DNA of 7,572 nucleotides from Chryseobacterium gleum (lineage in GTDB: Bacteria > Bacteroidota > Bacteroidia > Flavobacteriales_D > Sanyastnellaceae). The notes below the pieces were generated by a model. The model made no database searches, was not told where the DNA came from, and was given only the letters and a program-made list of their open reading frames with translations. Positions 6,970 to 7,572 of this stretch are shown piece by piece (positions within the stretch are counted from its first letter, which is position 1; every line of letters starts with the position of its first letter). Both the position numbers and the translations under genes were made by a program. The stretch spans positions 1 through 7,572 of the forward strand of contig CAMCUG010000067.1 in NCBI GenBank assembly GCA_945878835.1, written 5' to 3'.

Positions 6970-7049
6970 TAAAACGCATCACCCGCAGATATTAATCAGA
7001 TGTTATGAATGACATTTAAATTCAGCTGTATGTAAGCTTAATGTTAAGA

Positions 7050-7067
7050 GAGGTTCCAAGAATCCTC
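7050..7067 (-). terminator. Possible weak terminator after the MopE-like gene
   Basis: Five bases after the TAA of the MopE-like gene, the minus strand can fold as GAGG-(A)-TTC, loop TTG, GAA-CCTC: seven pairs with one bulged A. It is followed by TCTTAACATT rather than a clean run of T, so it is at best a weak intrinsic terminator. Its place between the gene end and the next promoter is what makes it worth listing. Confidence 0.3.
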
Positions 7068-7072
7068 GCCCA

Positions 7073-7572
7073 TTACAGTTTCAAAAATGTCTTAGCACGT
7101 CCATTTAAGCGAACAACATAATATCCTGCTGGAAACACCGACACATCGATAATCGCCTGCGATCCAAAAACAATGAAGGTGTGGACCAGTGCTCCAAGAG
7201 AATTAAATATTTCAACAGAGGTGGCCTCAGATGAAGCACGTGAAATTGTAATTCTTTCCGATGTCGGATTCGGGAATAAATTAAATTCGAATGCAGTCAA
7301 TTCACCAACACTTACATCACTTGTGCTCGGGTTACAATCGTCGTCTATTCCGTTCTCCCACACTTCTACTGCAGCCGGGTTAATGGTTGCATTCGTATCG
7401 TCGCAATCGTCTCCGTTAGCCACAAACAACTCGGTGGGGATTAGACAGAAATCTTGTCCCGTTGCAGGATCACCGTAGGTATCGCCGTCTGCATCTTCAT
7501 AGAACGTCGCAAACACGACGCTGTTGTCATTTTCACCGTCGCAATCTTCGTCTAGGCCGTTGCAAATCTCAA
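7073..7572 (-). CDS. C-terminal part of a MopE-like metal-binding-repeat protein with T9SS sorting domain
   Basis: The last 165 residues of a larger protein are visible; the 5' end lies beyond the right edge. An in-frame GTG at 7516 is internal, because the frame is open to the edge and the repeat motif continues upstream of it. The visible part starts EICNGLDEDCDG, continues YEDADGDTYGDP, then a C-x-x-P segment, NGDDCDDTNATINPAA and ENGIDDDCNPS. This is the Asp- and Cys-rich unit of the MopE-type putative metal-binding family, in which acidic loops are thought to bind calcium or other metals. The first Cys of the last unit is missing (EVWENG). The final 70 or so residues are a T9SS type A sorting domain, with FPNPTSERITIS, FPAGYYVVRLNG and a TFLKL end. 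The protein is exported to the surface. The 122-base gap, possible hairpin and separate promoter suggest it is not in the receptor operon. Confidence 0.88.
   Translation of the reverse strand, partial: EICNGLDEDCDGENDNSVVFATFYEDADGDTYGDPATGQDFCLIPTELFVANGDDCDDTNATINPAAVEVWENGIDDDCNPSTSDVSVGELTAFEFNLFPNPTSERITISRASSEATSVEIFNSLGALVHTFIVFGSQAIIDVSVFPAGYYVVRLNGRAKTFLKL

Noticed and set aside
7073..7516. A complete 147-aa gene starting with GTG at 7516
   Set aside because: The frame continues upstream to the window edge with the first half of a MopE-type unit (EICNGLDEDCDG), so the GTG is an internal valine and the gene is cut by the edge.
1..7572. CRISPR array, transposon, tRNA or rRNA gene
   Set aside because: No regularly spaced direct repeats, transposase-like protein, terminal inverted repeats or tRNA/rRNA-like segment was seen. 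Nearly all of the sequence is accounted for by coding frames.

Overview
The window looks like chromosomal DNA from a member of the Bacteroidota, most likely a free-living, Flavobacteriia-like organism. Four things point there: three proteins with type IX secretion system (T9SS) type A C-terminal sorting domains (a YPNP or FPNP start, a G-x-Y/F near the end and a basic last residue or two), a large TonB-dependent receptor with an N-terminal carboxypeptidase-regulatory-like domain, a FISUMP-type lipoprotein, and start sites without Shine-Dalgarno sequences plus a TAnnTTTG-type promoter box. No species can be named.

All recognisable genes are on the minus strand, so transcription runs from high to low coordinates. 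At the right edge (7572-7073) is the C-terminal end of a MopE-like, Asp-rich metal-binding-repeat protein with a T9SS sorting domain. A 122-base gap (7072-6951) follows, holding a possible weak terminator hairpin and a good Bacteroidota -7 box.

From 6950 down to the left edge runs a tightly packed five-gene unit: P1 (275 aa, secreted, no sorting domain), P2 (362 aa, secreted, T9SS sorting domain), a 1017-aa TonB-dependent receptor, P3 (442 aa, secreted, Cys-rich repeats plus T9SS sorting domain), and a FISUMP lipoprotein cut by the left edge. The gaps are 26, 20 and 12 bases, then a 4-base ATGA overlap.

The striking feature is that P1, P2 and P3 are paralogues. They share an extracellular domain of about 245-265 residues that I cannot assign to a named function, and they flank the receptor on both sides. 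The arrangement resembles a SusCD-like uptake locus with the SusD lipoprotein absent, and with T9SS-delivered paralogues and a surface-type lipoprotein in its place. A working model, which is inference, is that these paralogues capture, process or gate something for the receptor at the cell surface. P1 lacks a sorting domain and has a lysine-rich middle. P2 and P3 have the sorting domain and a middle free of Lys and Arg. This suggests different locations or partners within the set.
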